From NCBI GenBank assembly GCA_049792815.1, contig JBARBG010000131.1, positions 1 to 30,497 on the forward strand: 30,497 nucleotides of DNA. The letters run 5' to 3'. The DNA comes from DAIDKA01 sp049792815. GTDB lineage: Bacteria > Pseudomonadota > Gammaproteobacteria > Steroidobacterales > Steroidobacteraceae. Position numbers and translations under genes: made by a program. Under the pieces are notes generated by a model, which did not search any database, was not told where the DNA came from, and saw only the letters and a program-made list of their open reading frames with translations. Shown here one piece after another: positions 15,817-23,839 of this stretch; within the stretch, counting starts at the first letter, position 1, and each line of letters begins with the position of its first letter.

Positions 15817-16998
15817 ATGAGACAGATTTGGGCGCTCACAACCATGAGCCTGCGCGACATTCCGCACCGGTTGGGGAACTCGCTGGTGATCGTCGTGGGC
15901 ATTGCTGGCGTCGTTGCGGTCCTGATACCCGTCCTGGCCATGTATCAGGGCTTTCGTGCGACCATCGCCAGCGACGGGCGCCCGGATCGCGCCATCGTAC
16001 TGTCCCGCGAGGCGACGGAAGAGTACGACAGCTCGCTCTCCCGGGAGACTGTCGCCACCATCGTCAACTCCCCGGGTGTGCGGCACGATGCGCGGGGCTC
16101 GGCGATTGCGTCGGCCGAAATCGTCCTTACGGCTCCCGTCTCCAGATTGAGCGATCATTCCGATGTCAGCGTGACCCTGCGCGGAGTCGGCCCGCAGTAC
16201 TTTGCGTTGCGCCCCGAATTGAAGCTGATTGCCGGCCGCATGTTCCAGCCGGGCACCCAGGAACTGCTGGTCGGACAATCGGCACGCACGCAGTTCGCAG
16301 GGCTGCAGATCGGCAACGCAGTTCGACTTCAGGATGGCGATTGGGTCGTCGTGGGCGTCTTCGCAGGCGGAAAAGGCGCCCGCGAATCCGAACTGGTAGC
16401 CGATGCGCAGACCGTCATGTCGGTGTACAAGAGGGATGCCTTCAACAGCGTGGCCGTCGCGCTGGAGTCCAGCAATCGCCTGGCGTCACTGCGGGAGGCG
16501 ATCGGGCGCGATTCCAGATTAGTGGTCACGGCCACCAGCGAACCACAGTATCTGGCAAGTCAGTCCAGCGGTATTACCCGCATGCTGCGGTTGGTCACCT
16601 ACGCAATCGGCTCAATCATGGCGCTGGGTGCCGTGTTTGCCGCGTTAAACTCCATGTACTCCTCGGTGGTCAAGCGTGCTACCGAGACGGCCACCGTGCG
16701 CGCCATTGGATTTTCCGGAAGTGCGATGGCCATTGCCGTGCTGGCAGAGGCGTTCCTGCTCGCGCTCCTCGGCGCAGCGATTGGTGCGGCTCTGGCATAC
16801 GGCGTCTTTAACGGCGTAACCATCAGCACCCTGGGTGGCGCGGTGTTCGATGCCCAGGTGGTGTACTCGCTGGCCATGCCTGCTCGCCTGATCCTCGGTG
16901 CAGTCGCGCTTGCCTGCACCCTCGGTCTGGCGGGTGGCCTTGTCCCGGCGATTCATGCGGCACGGGCGAATATCCCGAGACTATTGCAGGAGACCTGA
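15817..16998 (+). CDS. ABC transporter permease, MacB/FtsX type (pair A, second)
   Basis: A 393-residue permease with the same four-helix plus periplasmic-domain layout (helix 1 in NSLVIVVGIAGVVAVLIPVLA, C-terminal helices near ITRMLRLVTYAIGSIMALG, AVLAEAFLLALLGAAIG and ARLILGAVALACTLG). TETATVRAIGFSGSAM is the coupling motif. It is clearly homologous to the second permease of pair B (shared GIAGVV, AGRMF, ALNSMYS and LFPAIHAAR-type endings). The ATG at 15817 is annotated; a TTG at 15808 with AAGGG seven bases before it is an equally good start and would add three residues. It probably forms a heterodimer with the preceding permease. Without an ATPase beside it, the pair must borrow one encoded elsewhere. 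Confidence 0.87.
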   Translation: MRQIWALTTMSLRDIPHRLGNSLVIVVGIAGVVAVLIPVLAMYQGFRATIASDGRPDRAIVLSREATEEYDSSLSRETVATIVNSPGVRHDARGSAIASAEIVLTAPVSRLSDHSDVSVTLRGVGPQYFALRPELKLIAGRMFQPGTQELLVGQSARTQFAGLQIGNAVRLQDGDWVVVGVFAGGKGARESELVADAQTVMSVYKRDAFNSVAVALESSNRLASLREAIGRDSRLVVTATSEPQYLASQSSGITRMLRLVTYAIGSIMALGAVFAALNSMYSSVVKRATETATVRAIGFSGSAMAIAVLAEAFLLALLGAAIGAALAYGVFNGVTISTLGGAVFDAQVVYSLAMPARLILGAVALACTLGLAGGLVPAIHAARANIPRLLQET

Positions 16999-17011
16999 GC
17001 TGCGGATGCGC

Positions 17012-17440
17012 TTACCCGGCATTGCAGTGAATTGTGTACTCGACCACGTTGCTCTTGCTGCCCTCGCGATTCATGATGAATGCCCGAAGGGTCACGTAAT
17101 AGCTTTCCGGACCACAGTGCCATCCACCGACGTAAGTCGCTCCCTGTATCTGCTGATTCGCTGAGATGTCGATGGTACCGTCCGTACGGGGCAACACTGG
17201 CTTCGGTGAGTTAGTGGCCACAACTTCTCGATGGATGAAGCGCACCGATCCGCTGGGATCGTGGAAATGAAATTCAGGATAGATGACCGGATATCGTCCG
17301 CCGTCGTCTTCGCGCAGCGTTACCGAGTCGATGACCGGCACGCTCTGCTGTGCCGTAGCGAGCACCGGTATCCATAGGGCGGGTGCCCCAATGGCAAGTG
17401 CCAGCCACATCATTGTTCGCCGAACCACGCCTCGTATCAT
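17012..17440 (-). CDS. Hypothetical secreted protein
   Basis: A 142-residue protein that I do not recognise. It has an N-terminal signal peptide (MIRGVVRRTMMWLALAIGAPALWIPVLATA, cleavage probably before QQSVPV). The mature part is a small beta-rich domain with two cysteines (in WHCGPES and the C-terminal IHCNAG) that may form one disulfide. The start is placed at 17440 because CAGGAG sits seven bases before it and the signal peptide begins there; a longer reading adds 16 basic residues. It follows the TonB-C-like gene by about 53 bases on the same strand and ends 13 bases from the convergent permease. It could be co-transcribed with its upstream neighbour. Confidence 0.7.
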   Translation of the reverse strand: MIRGVVRRTMMWLALAIGAPALWIPVLATAQQSVPVIDSVTLREDDGGRYPVIYPEFHFHDPSGSVRFIHREVVATNSPKPVLPRTDGTIDISANQQIQGATYVGGWHCGPESYYVTLRAFIMNREGSKSNVVEYTIHCNAG

Positions 17441-17493
17441 GGTGAGTCTCCTGGCGGTAAATATCCTATAGGAAAGGCGCCTTCGCAATGGCC

Positions 17494-18576
17494 CTAGAAC
17501 CCCGGCCGGGGCATGAAGTTTTCCTTCAGCTGGATGTCGGTACCCTCATCGCCGGCGAACGCCAGGGTGCATGGACCCCAAGGAGGCGGCAGCGTGAGGT
17601 CGTGTTCGGGATCGAACGGGACACTCTCCCGGTGCACGCGACACTTGATGGCAACAGTGTGAATCGCTCCCGATGAGGCCTGTATCGACAGCAGGCGTCG
17701 TGTCGGTGCGAACTCCCACTTGCCCTGTTCAATCTTGCCGTGCACCAGCAGGGGTTCCCGGGAACGACTCTGCATTTCGAGATCCTTGGCGCGCACGACA
17801 AGCGGGTCATCGTCAGTCAGGTCATCCAGCGAGCGCAGCTCATTGTAGGTCGCGTTCGCTTCGCCGATTCGTCCCAGCGAGGCGGCGATCGTGAACCGCT
17901 GCCGCAAGGCGTTGACGAGCAACTCCTTGGGCAGGAAGTACGGCCAGTTGGGATCATTGGCCTTGATGCGTGAGCCCGCGAAAAACTCGGTTTGCATATG
18001 GCCGCTGCGCAGCGTGGCATTGCGGCTTGCAAGCAGTGCGTCATAAGGTCTGTTCAGATCGATGTAGAGAGCCGCCAGCTCTTCATTGAGGAAGGCATAT
18101 TCGAAGACGGTGGTGATTTTGTGCCTGATGAGATCCTGGATTTCGGCTTCGGCAGCCGCGAAGTTACCCGCCTGGGTCAGCGCGCTCACCTTCGCGTATT
18201 CGCTCTGAAAGGCAGGATGCGTCGAGGTCACAAAGGTTCTGCGAGTGGTGAGCACCTGTCGCCAGTCGTAATAGTCCACCGGCGCGCCATCACTGGTCGC
18301 GGGTTGGAAGCGCAGCCTGCCTAGCGCCAGCAGCGCGTGGGCGCGATATTCATCATCGTAGAAACCCGTGACGACATCGACATCGCCCACGCTTCCGTCT
18401 TTCTTAATGGTCATATCGACAACAATCAGCCGATCACGCGGTGGGCCATGTAGCGGACCAATACTGACTGTGGCATGAGCTTCGCCCACCGGTGGTCTGA
18501 GCTGCGCCTCGCAAGTCCCCGTCACGAGGACGGCCAGGATGAGGATACATTTCGCAACATGCAGGCCCTGATTCAT
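17494..18576 (-). CDS. Secreted protein with TonB-C-like domain and helical repeats
   Basis: A 360-residue exported protein. It has a signal peptide (MNQGLHVAKCILILAVLVTG..., cleavage near CEA). Residues about 49-110 match the TonB C-terminal pattern: RLIVVDMTIKKDGSVGDVDVV, then an ALLALGRLRFQPA strand-helix-strand. The middle (about 120-280) is helical with TPR-like spacing (TQAGNFAAAEAEIQDLI, NEELAALYIDLNRPYDALLASRNA). The C-terminus (about 290-350) is beta-rich with two cysteines. It lacks the N-terminal anchor and Pro-rich linker of a true TonB, so it is not an energy transducer in the usual sense. AAGGAG lies six bases ahead of the ATG. A secreted hypothetical gene follows. Function unknown; a periplasmic scaffold or peptidoglycan-associated role is possible. 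Confidence 0.72.
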   Translation of the reverse strand: MNQGLHVAKCILILAVLVTGTCEAQLRPPVGEAHATVSIGPLHGPPRDRLIVVDMTIKKDGSVGDVDVVTGFYDDEYRAHALLALGRLRFQPATSDGAPVDYYDWRQVLTTRRTFVTSTHPAFQSEYAKVSALTQAGNFAAAEAEIQDLIRHKITTVFEYAFLNEELAALYIDLNRPYDALLASRNATLRSGHMQTEFFAGSRIKANDPNWPYFLPKELLVNALRQRFTIAASLGRIGEANATYNELRSLDDLTDDDPLVVRAKDLEMQSRSREPLLVHGKIEQGKWEFAPTRRLLSIQASSGAIHTVAIKCRVHRESVPFDPEHDLTLPPPWGPCTLAFAGDEGTDIQLKENFMPRPGF

Positions 18577-18818
18577 CGCCCGCTCCTTGGCGTCTACCAG
18601 GATCGATGACGTGAATATTTACATAGCCTGGCGAGTGGGTGCGCTGAATCGCGACGCTTGCTAATGCTGCGCGGCACCACAGCCGCCAGTGCGTGCGTTG
18701 ATAGGCATCATCGAATCGTCATACCCGCTCCTTAGCCTTGCCACGATCTTTGTGGTTCTGCGGTGGAAACTCAGCCGTGGCAATTGATTGATTTCTTCAA
18801 CATCAAGGAGCATCCGAA

Positions 18819-20159
18819 ATGAAGAACAAAGTTCGATTCCCAATTGTGGTCGCGGGCGTAGCCGCGGCAGTCGCCGGTTCGGCGCTCGCGGCCGAGGGTC
18901 CCGTACCTAGGGGCATTGCGCCTCTTGATCATGTGTTCCTGATCATGATGGAGAATCACGCCTATGGGCAAGTCGTCGGCAACCCGAACATGCCGTTCTT
19001 CAACCAATACCTCAATCGCGTCAACCTCGCGGCCAACTACTTCGCGGTCGGCCATCCAAGTCTGACGAATTATCTTGAAATCGTCGGCGGTTCGAATTTT
19101 GGCGTGCGCAACGACAACTCCCCGGCCTGGCACATGTCGAACTGCCCCACGAACCTGAGCGGTGGCACCGTGTCACTGGAGGGCTCCGGCAGTGCGATCT
19201 GTCCAATTCTGGGCACCGGGACCGATGCCGCAACCCCCGCGTTTGACTGCACCAATGAGCCCACTCCGGCGGGAGACCCCAACACCAACGCCGGTTGCGA
19301 CATCGACGTGGACGGCAAGGTCGCATTTTCGGCTGTGACCACCACGACCGGAAAGACCATTGCCAACCAGCTCATCGAACACGGATTGAGCTGGAAAGCC
19401 TACGAGGAGTCCGTGCCGCCGACCGGCGCGGACGGGGTCAATACCGCCGATGGACTATTTTCCGGCCTCAATGTCACTGCAAATCCCCCGATTCCGCCCT
19501 CGAAGGTTTCGATCAGCAGCGACTTCACCATACCGGTCCTCGGGGGCACGGAGACCGGCGCAGTGGAGGGCACGGTGCAGGGCCTTTATGCGGTGAAGCA
19601 CAACCCGTTTGCGTATTTTGCCGACGTGCAGACCGGGACCGACAGTCGCAATAGCCTCAACAACATTGTAGGTTTCGGCGGACGAAACGGTCTGTTCAGC
19701 GATCTTGCCCGCGGCGTGCTGCCGAATCTGGTGTACATCGTTCCGAACCAGTGCCACGACCAGCATGGTCGCGACGGTCTGAACGCGGGCCCGGAGTGCG
19801 ACTACGATCCTGACGACAACGGCACCCTTGTCGGCCTTAATCCGGCGCTCATGTACGAAGGTGATCAGTCACTCGAGCAGGTGGTCACGGCGATCAAGGG
19901 CTCCCCAGCCTGGGGGCGGGGCCATAACGTGATCGTGATTGTCTGGGATGAGAACGACTACAGCGTGAACCCGACCAGCAATCAGGTCCCTGTCACGGTC
20001 GACACCAATGATCAGGACGGATACGGCATCAAGAGCAACACCTTTTACACTCACTTCTCGCTGCTGAAGAGCATGGAGGCGGGCTTCGGCCTGCCATGCC
20101 TGAACCATGCGTGCGACAGCAGTGCGAAGGTGATGGCGGATCTCTTCAGCCGCCACTGA
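18819..20159 (+). CDS. Secreted acid phosphatase / phosphoesterase family protein
   Basis: A 446-residue exported enzyme of the phosphoesterase family (PF04185; bacterial phospholipase C and AcpA-type acid phosphatases). The Sec signal is MKNKVRFPIVVAGVAAAVAGSALA. Metal and active-site elements are in order: MMENHAYG (43-50, Glu45-Asn46), GHPSLTNYLEIVGG (78-91, Ser81 as probable nucleophile), PNQCHDQHGRD (309-319) and VIVWDENDYS (374-382), then the closing His412 in FYTHFSLLKSME. All expected positions are filled, so it should hydrolyse phosphate mono- or diesters in the periplasm or outside the cell. The choice between phospholipase and phosphatase is open. AAGGAG lies eight bases before the ATG. 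The gene is monocistronic, ending in a strong hairpin. Regulation by phosphate is plausible, but no clear Pho box is seen. Confidence 0.87.
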   Translation: MKNKVRFPIVVAGVAAAVAGSALAAEGPVPRGIAPLDHVFLIMMENHAYGQVVGNPNMPFFNQYLNRVNLAANYFAVGHPSLTNYLEIVGGSNFGVRNDNSPAWHMSNCPTNLSGGTVSLEGSGSAICPILGTGTDAATPAFDCTNEPTPAGDPNTNAGCDIDVDGKVAFSAVTTTTGKTIANQLIEHGLSWKAYEESVPPTGADGVNTADGLFSGLNVTANPPIPPSKVSISSDFTIPVLGGTETGAVEGTVQGLYAVKHNPFAYFADVQTGTDSRNSLNNIVGFGGRNGLFSDLARGVLPNLVYIVPNQCHDQHGRDGLNAGPECDYDPDDNGTLVGLNPALMYEGDQSLEQVVTAIKGSPAWGRGHNVIVIVWDENDYSVNPTSNQVPVTVDTNDQDGYGIKSNTFYTHFSLLKSMEAGFGLPCLNHACDSSAKVMADLFSRH

Positions 20160-20182
20160 GTGCATGTCAGACGAGTGTGTAA

Positions 20183-20213
20183 GGAAGGGCCGAACGTTGC
20201 GTTCGGCCCTTCC
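20183..20213 (+). terminator. Strong hairpin terminator after the phosphatase gene
   Basis: GGAAGGGCCGAACG pairs perfectly (14 bp) with CGTTCGGCCCTTCC around a TTG loop, 24 bases after the stop codon. The downstream sequence GGTTTCT is a weak T-run. The symmetry means it could also end the HiPIP transcript coming from the other side, where TTAC follows. Confidence 0.8.
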
Positions 20214-20277
20214 GGTTTCTGGTGATGACGAGGCAGATTCCCTGGGCAATCAACGATCCCACAAACCAATTGCGGCT

Positions 20278-20607
20278 TCAGCCCGGTCGCAGAGACCAAC
20301 CGAGGCACCAGCCATTGGCAGGCACCGAGCGGCCCGCATAAATGTTACACGCTCCCATCGTGTCAGAGGGTTGTCCAAGAAAATGTATGCAGGAGGCGCA
20401 ACGCTGGCCCTTCTTGTAAAAGGGGTTGGAACTTGCGTTAGAGGCGTCGGTGACGAAACCCAAAGCACTCGCAGCTGAATCCTTCGTATCCAGCGGTGTA
20501 AGACCCGCGACCTGCGATTCCTTGGCGAGACTGTCGAATGCTGGGAGCAGTGCGCTCGCTGCAAGAACCTTGATCATCAAGTGGCGGCGTGAAATCCCGC
20601 GCGACAT
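20278..20607 (-). CDS. High-potential iron-sulfur protein (HiPIP), Tat-exported
   Basis: A 109-residue precursor. A twin-arginine signal (MSRGISRRHLMIKVLAASALLPAFDSLA) is followed by a mature domain of about 80 residues. Four cysteines, Cys70, Cys73, Cys87 and Cys101, have the HiPIP spacing C-x2-C-x(13)-C-x(13)-C, and the context (KGQRCASCIHFLG, MGACNIYAGRSVPANGWCLGW) is family-typical. The protein carries one 4Fe-4S cluster working between +3 and +2 and shuttles electrons in the periplasm, for example to oxidases, peroxidases or photosynthetic centres. The folded cluster is why Tat export is used. AAGGAG lies six bases before the ATG; a longer reading would add 37 non-signal residues. It stands alone; the dihaem cytochrome 12 kb away is one conceivable partner. 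Confidence 0.92.
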   Translation of the reverse strand: MSRGISRRHLMIKVLAASALLPAFDSLAKESQVAGLTPLDTKDSAASALGFVTDASNASSNPFYKKGQRCASCIHFLGQPSDTMGACNIYAGRSVPANGWCLGWSLRPG

Positions 20608-20939
20608 GGCTTTCTCCTTGCAATACCGCGTGTGTGCATCGAGCATTGGGAAAGGTTCTCGGACGCGATCGGTAAATGGAAAAAGGAGCGCCGCCATGCC
20701 GTGGATGTGGCGTCGCACAACTGTGTTGTCAGAGGCGCACCCTCAGGCCCGGCCAACTGAACCTCGGCGATGATGCCGAAGGGTACAATGCGCCCCGTCA
20801 ACGGTTGATTCGGAAATTCAAGCAAGCCAAGGGGTTCAGGACGTACTGCTCGCCAATGTGATCCGCGAAGGCACGCTGCGGGCGGCGCCCAAGGCATAGC
20901 CACTCGCGGACTTCATGCTCACATTCAGGAGACTGGCCC
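20608..20939. promoter_or_regulatory. Divergent intergenic region between HiPIP and MuiA genes
   Basis: 332 bases that must hold promoters for both divergent genes. A TACAAT hexamer at about 20785-20790 is the best -10 candidate toward MuiA, but no matching -35 is visible. A short open stretch ending at TAG 20897-20899 has a protein-like reading without a start codon. I see nothing else I can support. Confidence 0.4.
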
Positions 20940-22628
20940 GTGGCACTCACACTCCTTATGCGCAATCTCGCCTCGGCATTCGCCTCTCGTTGCCTAGTGG
21001 TGGCCTGCGCGTTTGCCGTCCCCGCAGCGTCGGGCATTGCCGCTGATTTGGTCGCCGACGCGCACATTGATCACGTGACTGTCTATCGGCAGGGCGCGGT
21101 CGTTAGCCGGGCGGCCGAGGTCTCGGTGCCGGCTGGATCGCACCGGCTGATCTTTCGCGGCCTGCCGGCCGATGTGGACGCCAGTACCTTGCAGGTGAAC
21201 GTGGGGGATGCCGGCGTGCAACTGGGCGGGATTGAAGTCGTCGCGATCAACGAAGCCAATTTCGTATCGGAACCGGAGCGCGAGTTGCGGCGCCGAATTG
21301 AGGAAGCCGATGACCAGGAAGCGGTGCTGAAAGACGAGGTGGCCACTGCGCAGAACCAGCTCAAGTTACTCGACTCCCTGGCCTCAAATCCCGCCGGCGG
21401 CCCCAACAAAGCGGTCGTCGATACCGTTAATCTCACGGCGGTGTTGGCCACGATGGCCACCGGTGAGAGCGCTGCACGCAAACGGGTTCGTGATGCAAAT
21501 CTGCAGCTGCGCGCCCTGGCTCGCCAACTTGAACAGCTGAACGCCGATCTAGCCAAGGTTGCGACCAAGAGCAAGCAGAGCACGGAGGTGCGCGCAGCGG
21601 TGTTGGCCAGTGCTCCAGTGACGGCGAACGTTGCCGTCTCCTACAATGTGACTGAGGCCGGTTGGGAATGGATCTATCAGGCGCGGCTTGACACTGCCAG
21701 GCACCACCTCGTCCTTGAACGTCAAGGCAGGGTTTCACAAGGGACTGGGGAGGACTGGAAGAATGTCGAGCTCACCTTGACGACGGCCGTGCCGGCCGCT
21801 GACCTCAATACACCGGTTATCGGATCGCTATTCGTTGATTTACAGCCACCGCCACAGGCTGATGTGCAGGCCAGGCGGCGCGGATTTGCCGTGAACGCAC
21901 CGGTCGCGGCGGCGGACTCCGCTGGCGAGCTTCAAGAGGTGGCCGTTACCGGTGCACGGCGGCAGAACGCGGGTGTCGCATCCACCGACTACGTTGCTGA
22001 CTACCAGGTTCCGTCGCGCATTTCCCTGCCGGCGGACCGTCAGGCCCGCTTGTTCCCGATCGGAGAGAATACCTTTGAGGTGAGCCTGGTAGCCCGCGTG
22101 GTTCCAAGTGTCAGCCATGAGGCGCATCTGGAAGCCGTCTTCAAGTATTCGGAATCACTGCCGATCGAGGCCGGGCAACTGGAGCTATATCGGGACGGCG
22201 CCTATGTGGGTGAAGCAGACACCCCGGCGTTTCTGCCCGGCGCGGATGTGCGCATGCCATTCGGCGTGGATGAGCGCATTCGCGTGACGGTCCGCGAGGA
22301 GCCGACGCAATCCGGACAAACGGGACTGATCAACCGACAAACGGTCAAGGAAGTCCGGCAACGCTTCGACATCACCAATTACCACCCGGCCGCAATTGCG
22401 GTCGAGGTGCTCGACCGCATTCCGATCAGCAAGAATGAGAACGTTCACGTCGAGACCCTAAAGGGGGCCACCGAGCCCACGGTGAAGGATCTGGATGGCA
22501 AAGCCGGGGTTTGGCTGTGGAGGTTTGCACCGGCGCCCCAGCAGACCGTGACCGTTCACCAGGCATTCGCCGTCCAGTATCCGGCGGGGCGGCAATTGGA
22601 GGAAAGCACCGATCCTGGCGCCCAGTGA
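20940..22628 (+). CDS. MuiA-like protein (DUF4140/DUF4139)
   Basis: A 562-residue exported protein of the mucoidy inhibitor A family. A signal peptide (about 1-35, ending SGIAA) is followed by the N-terminal DUF4140 domain (about 44-150; HIDHVTVYRQGAVVSRAAEVSVPAGSHRLIFRGLP is diagnostic) and a coiled region (about 111-145 and 175-210, rich in E, K, Q and L). The C-terminal DUF4139 domain (about 218-553) has NVAVSYNVTEAGWEWIYQARLD, VRMPFGVDERIRVTVRE and ITNYHPAAIAVEVLDRIPIS. The name comes from suppression of mucoidy; the biochemical role is unknown. The start is GTG at 20940, with AGGAG eight bases before it. An ATG six codons in lacks a ribosome site. The stop lies 11 bases from the convergent permease stop, with no terminator between. 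Confidence 0.9.
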   Translation: MALTLLMRNLASAFASRCLVVACAFAVPAASGIAADLVADAHIDHVTVYRQGAVVSRAAEVSVPAGSHRLIFRGLPADVDASTLQVNVGDAGVQLGGIEVVAINEANFVSEPERELRRRIEEADDQEAVLKDEVATAQNQLKLLDSLASNPAGGPNKAVVDTVNLTAVLATMATGESAARKRVRDANLQLRALARQLEQLNADLAKVATKSKQSTEVRAAVLASAPVTANVAVSYNVTEAGWEWIYQARLDTARHHLVLERQGRVSQGTGEDWKNVELTLTTAVPAADLNTPVIGSLFVDLQPPPQADVQARRRGFAVNAPVAAADSAGELQEVAVTGARRQNAGVASTDYVADYQVPSRISLPADRQARLFPIGENTFEVSLVARVVPSVSHEAHLEAVFKYSESLPIEAGQLELYRDGAYVGEADTPAFLPGADVRMPFGVDERIRVTVREEPTQSGQTGLINRQTVKEVRQRFDITNYHPAAIAVEVLDRIPISKNENVHVETLKGATEPTVKDLDGKAGVWLWRFAPAPQQTVTVHQAFAVQYPAGRQLEESTDPGAQ

Positions 22629-22639
22629 GTACATGATCG

Positions 22640-23827
22640 TCACCCCTGGCGCAACCCCGCAATGATGGGTCGGCGCGCGGCGTGGATCGCCGGGAACAAG
22701 CCGCCGATCAGCGCCAGCAGCAGGGCGTAAATCGTGCCGGTAATGATCAGTACAGGTGTGACGCTGAATGCAAAGCTCACTTGAGTGAAGCTCTGGTAGT
22801 TCATCGTCGAGGTCTGCAGACCATCGAAGGCAAGGTAAGCGACTGCAGCACCGAGGCAACCGCCCAGGAGTCCCAGCAACAGTGCCTCGATGATCACGGA
22901 GACGGCGACCGGGAGTCCACCGTAACCCAGTGCACGCAATGTCGCGATCTCGGTGCTGCGCGCCGCGACTGCTGAATACATGGTGTTCAGCGCACCGAAA
23001 ACGGCGCCCACGCCCATGAGCAGCGCAAGTACCGTGCCTGCGCCACGCACCAGGGTCGAAAGGAGGGCGGACTGCGCGGCGTAGAACTCGCGCTCGGTGA
23101 GTACGTTGGCATTCAGGCGCGGATCGTTCGTCAGCTGGTCTTTGAAGGGTTTGAAGCTGGCGGCACTGGGGAGTAAGACACGCACGGTCTGATAGGTATC
23201 CCCGCGCGAGTAGGCGCTCTGCAAGACGTGGACATCGGTCCAGATCTCGGACTCCGAGACGCTGCCACCGTCGGTAAATTCACCGACAATGCGCCACTCG
23301 TTATTGCCCCATTTCACCAGGCCTCCCACCGCAAGGCCGCTCAGCGATTCTTCGGCGCTGTGACCGACGATGACTTCGTAGGTTCCCGTTCGGAACATGC
23401 GTCCGGCGACCAGCTTGAAATGCGAGCGGGTCTGAGGACCGGGGGCTTCGATCCCCCGGAATGGCGCGTTGGCCGCCGTTCCGGTCGAACGTTTGGTCTG
23501 ATCCACGGTGGTATAGAGCTCGGCGGAGACGATGGGCCCGCGGGCATCCCGGGCGATGCCCGCCGTCTGTTCGATGATCTGCACCTGGTCGCGCGAGAAA
23601 CTGCTGGTCATTTCGGCGGAGGAGCTGCCGCGCAGCACGATGGCAACCCGATCGGATCCAGACAGTTCTAGGGTACGCCGGAAGCCTTCGCTGATCGAAA
23701 GCAGGGCCACCAGGATCAATACGACGCCGGCAATGCCGATTACGGAGACCAGCGAGGTCGTCACGCGCAGCGGCAGGGCGCGCAGGTTCATGGCGGTGAC
23801 GGCAATGATTTGTCTGACGGTCCTCAT
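22640..23827 (-). CDS. ABC transporter permease, MacB/FtsX type (pair B, second)
   Basis: A 395-residue permease with one N-terminal helix (VTTSLVSVIGIAGVVLILVALLS), a periplasmic domain and three C-terminal helices. STEIATLRALGYGGLPVAVSV is the ATPase-coupling motif, and the end is FPAIHAARRPIIAGLRQG. It aligns along its length with the second permease of pair A: the same RQIxAxTxMxLR start, VAIVLRG/RAIVLSR, AGRMF, EVIVGHSA/ELLVGQSA, WRIVGEF/WVVVGVF and ALNTMYS/ALNSMYS. The two are paralogues. It follows the pair B first permease by 12 bases and has no clear ribosome site of its own, so translation is probably coupled. No ATPase is encoded with it. Confidence 0.88.
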   Translation of the reverse strand: MRTVRQIIAVTAMNLRALPLRVTTSLVSVIGIAGVVLILVALLSISEGFRRTLELSGSDRVAIVLRGSSSAEMTSSFSRDQVQIIEQTAGIARDARGPIVSAELYTTVDQTKRSTGTAANAPFRGIEAPGPQTRSHFKLVAGRMFRTGTYEVIVGHSAEESLSGLAVGGLVKWGNNEWRIVGEFTDGGSVSESEIWTDVHVLQSAYSRGDTYQTVRVLLPSAASFKPFKDQLTNDPRLNANVLTEREFYAAQSALLSTLVRGAGTVLALLMGVGAVFGALNTMYSAVAARSTEIATLRALGYGGLPVAVSVIIEALLLGLLGGCLGAAVAYLAFDGLQTSTMNYQSFTQVSFAFSVTPVLIITGTIYALLLALIGGLFPAIHAARRPIIAGLRQG

Positions 23828-23839
23828 GTTGATGACGCG

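Noticed and set aside
20769..20899. Protein-like reading ending at TAG 20897-20899 upstream of the MuiA gene
   Set aside because: About 40 codons between stops with no start codon and mixed third-position bases; too short to call a gene or remnant.
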